A stretch of DNA of 23,528 nucleotides from Fen-1258 sp947085815 (GTDB lineage: Bacteria > Bacteroidota > Ignavibacteria > Ignavibacteriales > Melioribacteraceae). The notes beneath the pieces are model-generated. The model was not told where the DNA came from and searched no databases. It was given only the letters and a program-made list of their open reading frames with translations. The DNA lies in assembly GCA_947085815.1 (NCBI GenBank), contig CAMTXU010000009.1:1-23528 (forward strand), read 5' to 3'. Each line of letters opens with the position of its first letter. Positions within the stretch are counted from its first letter, which is position 1. The translations under genes and the position numbers were made by a program. Shown piece by piece: positions 22,548 to 23,528 of the stretch.

Positions 22548-23528
22548 TCAGAAATCGATTTTAATCCCCGCATAAAAACTTCTTCCTAACGTTCCGTAAT
22601 AGAGCACTTCTTCATACTGCTTATCAAATAAATTTTCGACTCGAGCCGTGAGTTCGAGATAATTAAATATTTTATAACCGGCGGCAAGATTAACCAGTGT
22701 ATAATCGGGAATGGCTACACGCACTGATGGATATATCGAAAAATCTTTGTCGTCACGCTCACCGACGTAACGCAATCGCAGATTGAAGTTTACTTTTTCA
22801 TTCATCCGGTAATTAGCAACAATGCTTGCTTGATTTTTTGGTCTGCGTAATAACGATTTATCAAAATCAGGGCTTAACCGGTACTCATCTTTTGTTTCAG
22901 TGTAAGTGTAACTTGCGTTCAATGATAAGCGGTTATTAAAAATAACAGATGATGAGAGTTCAAAACCGTGCGAAGAAGCTTCGGCTATGTTGATAGTCCG
23001 GTAATTTTGATCGAATCCAAACATATTCTCTAATTTCAAATTGAAGTACGTGACGCCAAAATTATATCTTCCATCATAAAAAGTTTGCTCAGCTCCAATG
23101 TCCCATCCATTACTTTTTTCAGGTTGAAGATCCGGATTGCCGAACATCGGATCAAAGAGATAAAACAAAGAGGGCGCTTTGAAACCGGAACCGTATGACA
23201 TTTTTAGTTTTGTTCCGGTTGTGCTGAAAAAATAAGCCTGTGCTATTCTGAAGGTTGTAACTCCTCCAAATTTTTGGTTATTGTCGTAACGAACTCCAAC
23301 CGAGGTGAAAAACGAATTAGCAATATTAATCTGATCTTGCAAATAAAATCCTGTTGTTCTGATTGACTGTTCCGGAAAGACGCTATCGAACGGACCCCAC
23401 TCGCCGGTTGAGTAGTAGCTGGTTCTCGCGGTCTCAGTTTCAGACTCAACTCCAAATGTTATGAGGTTGTTTTCGATGAAATGCAGATTATTCAGCCAGT
23501 TGAATTTAATTCTCTGCGCTTTATTGTA
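22548..23528 (-). CDS. TonB-dependent receptor, BtuB-like, C-terminal part only
   Basis: The reading frame is open to the right edge (326 codons); the true start and the plug domain lie outside. It is the C-terminal barrel of a TonB-dependent outer-membrane receptor. Typical stretches are MSYGSGFKAPSLFYLFDPM, NPDLQPEKSNGWDIGAEQTF, VENLFDKQYEEVLYYGTLGR and a terminal IKIDF with final Phe, the outer-membrane assembly signal. The barrel resembles BtuB, the cobalamin receptor, but iron-siderophore relatives share the same motifs. It runs convergently to the T9SS operon and shares a terminator with it. Substrate and operon partners are beyond the window. Confidence 0.85.
   Translation of the reverse strand, partial: YNKAQRIKFNWLNNLHFIENNLITFGVESETETARTSYYSTGEWGPFDSVFPEQSIRTTGFYLQDQINIANSFFTSVGVRYDNNQKFGGVTTFRIAQAYFFSTTGTKLKMSYGSGFKAPSLFYLFDPMFGNPDLQPEKSNGWDIGAEQTFYDGRYNFGVTYFNLKLENMFGFDQNYRTINIAEASSHGFELSSSVIFNNRLSLNASYTYTETKDEYRLSPDFDKSLLRRPKNQASIVANYRMNEKVNFNLRLRYVGERDDKDFSIYPSVRVAIPDYTLVNLAAGYKIFNYLELTARVENLFDKQYEEVLYYGTLGRSFYAGIKIDF

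Overview
The window is AT-rich DNA from a free-living member of the Bacteroidota/Chlorobi/Ignavibacteria group, most likely an Ignavibacteria-type organism. The best evidence is the set of secreted proteins ending in a type A sorting domain of the type IX secretion system (T9SS), with the motif NYPNPFNP, then LLGREVATLVD-like and SSGIYFYRL-like blocks and a basic end. Predicted outer-membrane barrels, a CHRD protein and tightly packed genes fit the same group. This placement rests on motif recognition, not on a search.

Layout. (1) 1-740: the start of a secreted CHRD protein on the minus strand and the first 40 codons of a dead acyl-CoA dehydrogenase gene. (2) 741-4390, minus: a two-gene operon of a CYTH-domain protein and a large AddB-like Fe-S nuclease that appears to have no P-loop. 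(3) 4524-6749, plus: an outer-membrane barrel, a DUF2461 protein and a lipoprotein D-Ala-D-Ala dipeptidase. (4) 6750-7954: a decayed island with a solo inverted repeat, a fragment of a second thioredoxin-like gene, a HicB antitoxin with a broken HicA toxin, and an intact thioredoxin-like gene. (5) 8166-10853, plus: M14 carboxypeptidase, ECF sigma factor, universal stress protein and ribosomal protein S21. (6) 10866-11985: a LOG-family gene flanked by two directly repeated 107-108 bp elements with inverted ends. (7) 12001-16433, minus: SecG and tRNA-Met(CAU) behind one promoter, then a FecCD-type permease, the Obg GTPase and a 604-residue acidic protein of unknown function. (8) 16434-17650: repeats, a VapBC-like toxin-antitoxin pair and hairpins. 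(9) 17644-22467, plus: an orphan T9SS sorting-domain tail, then a compact four-gene operon of an SGNH hydrolase, two TIM-barrel glycosidase-like proteins (all three with T9SS tails) and a Spy/CpxP-like LTXXQ protein. (10) 22548-23528, minus: the C-terminal part of a BtuB-like TonB-dependent receptor, which runs off the right edge.

The T9SS operon is the part most likely to hold an undescribed system. Three enzymes marked for export by one route could act together on an external glycan or its acyl decorations. The receptor next to it, and the FecCD permease about 9 kb away, could take up a corrinoid or siderophore, but nothing in the sequence links them to the operon directly. The housekeeping block (tRNA, SecG, Obg, S21, sigma factor) is ordinary. 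The accessory signal lies in the decayed fragments, the two toxin-antitoxin remnants and the small repeats between them.
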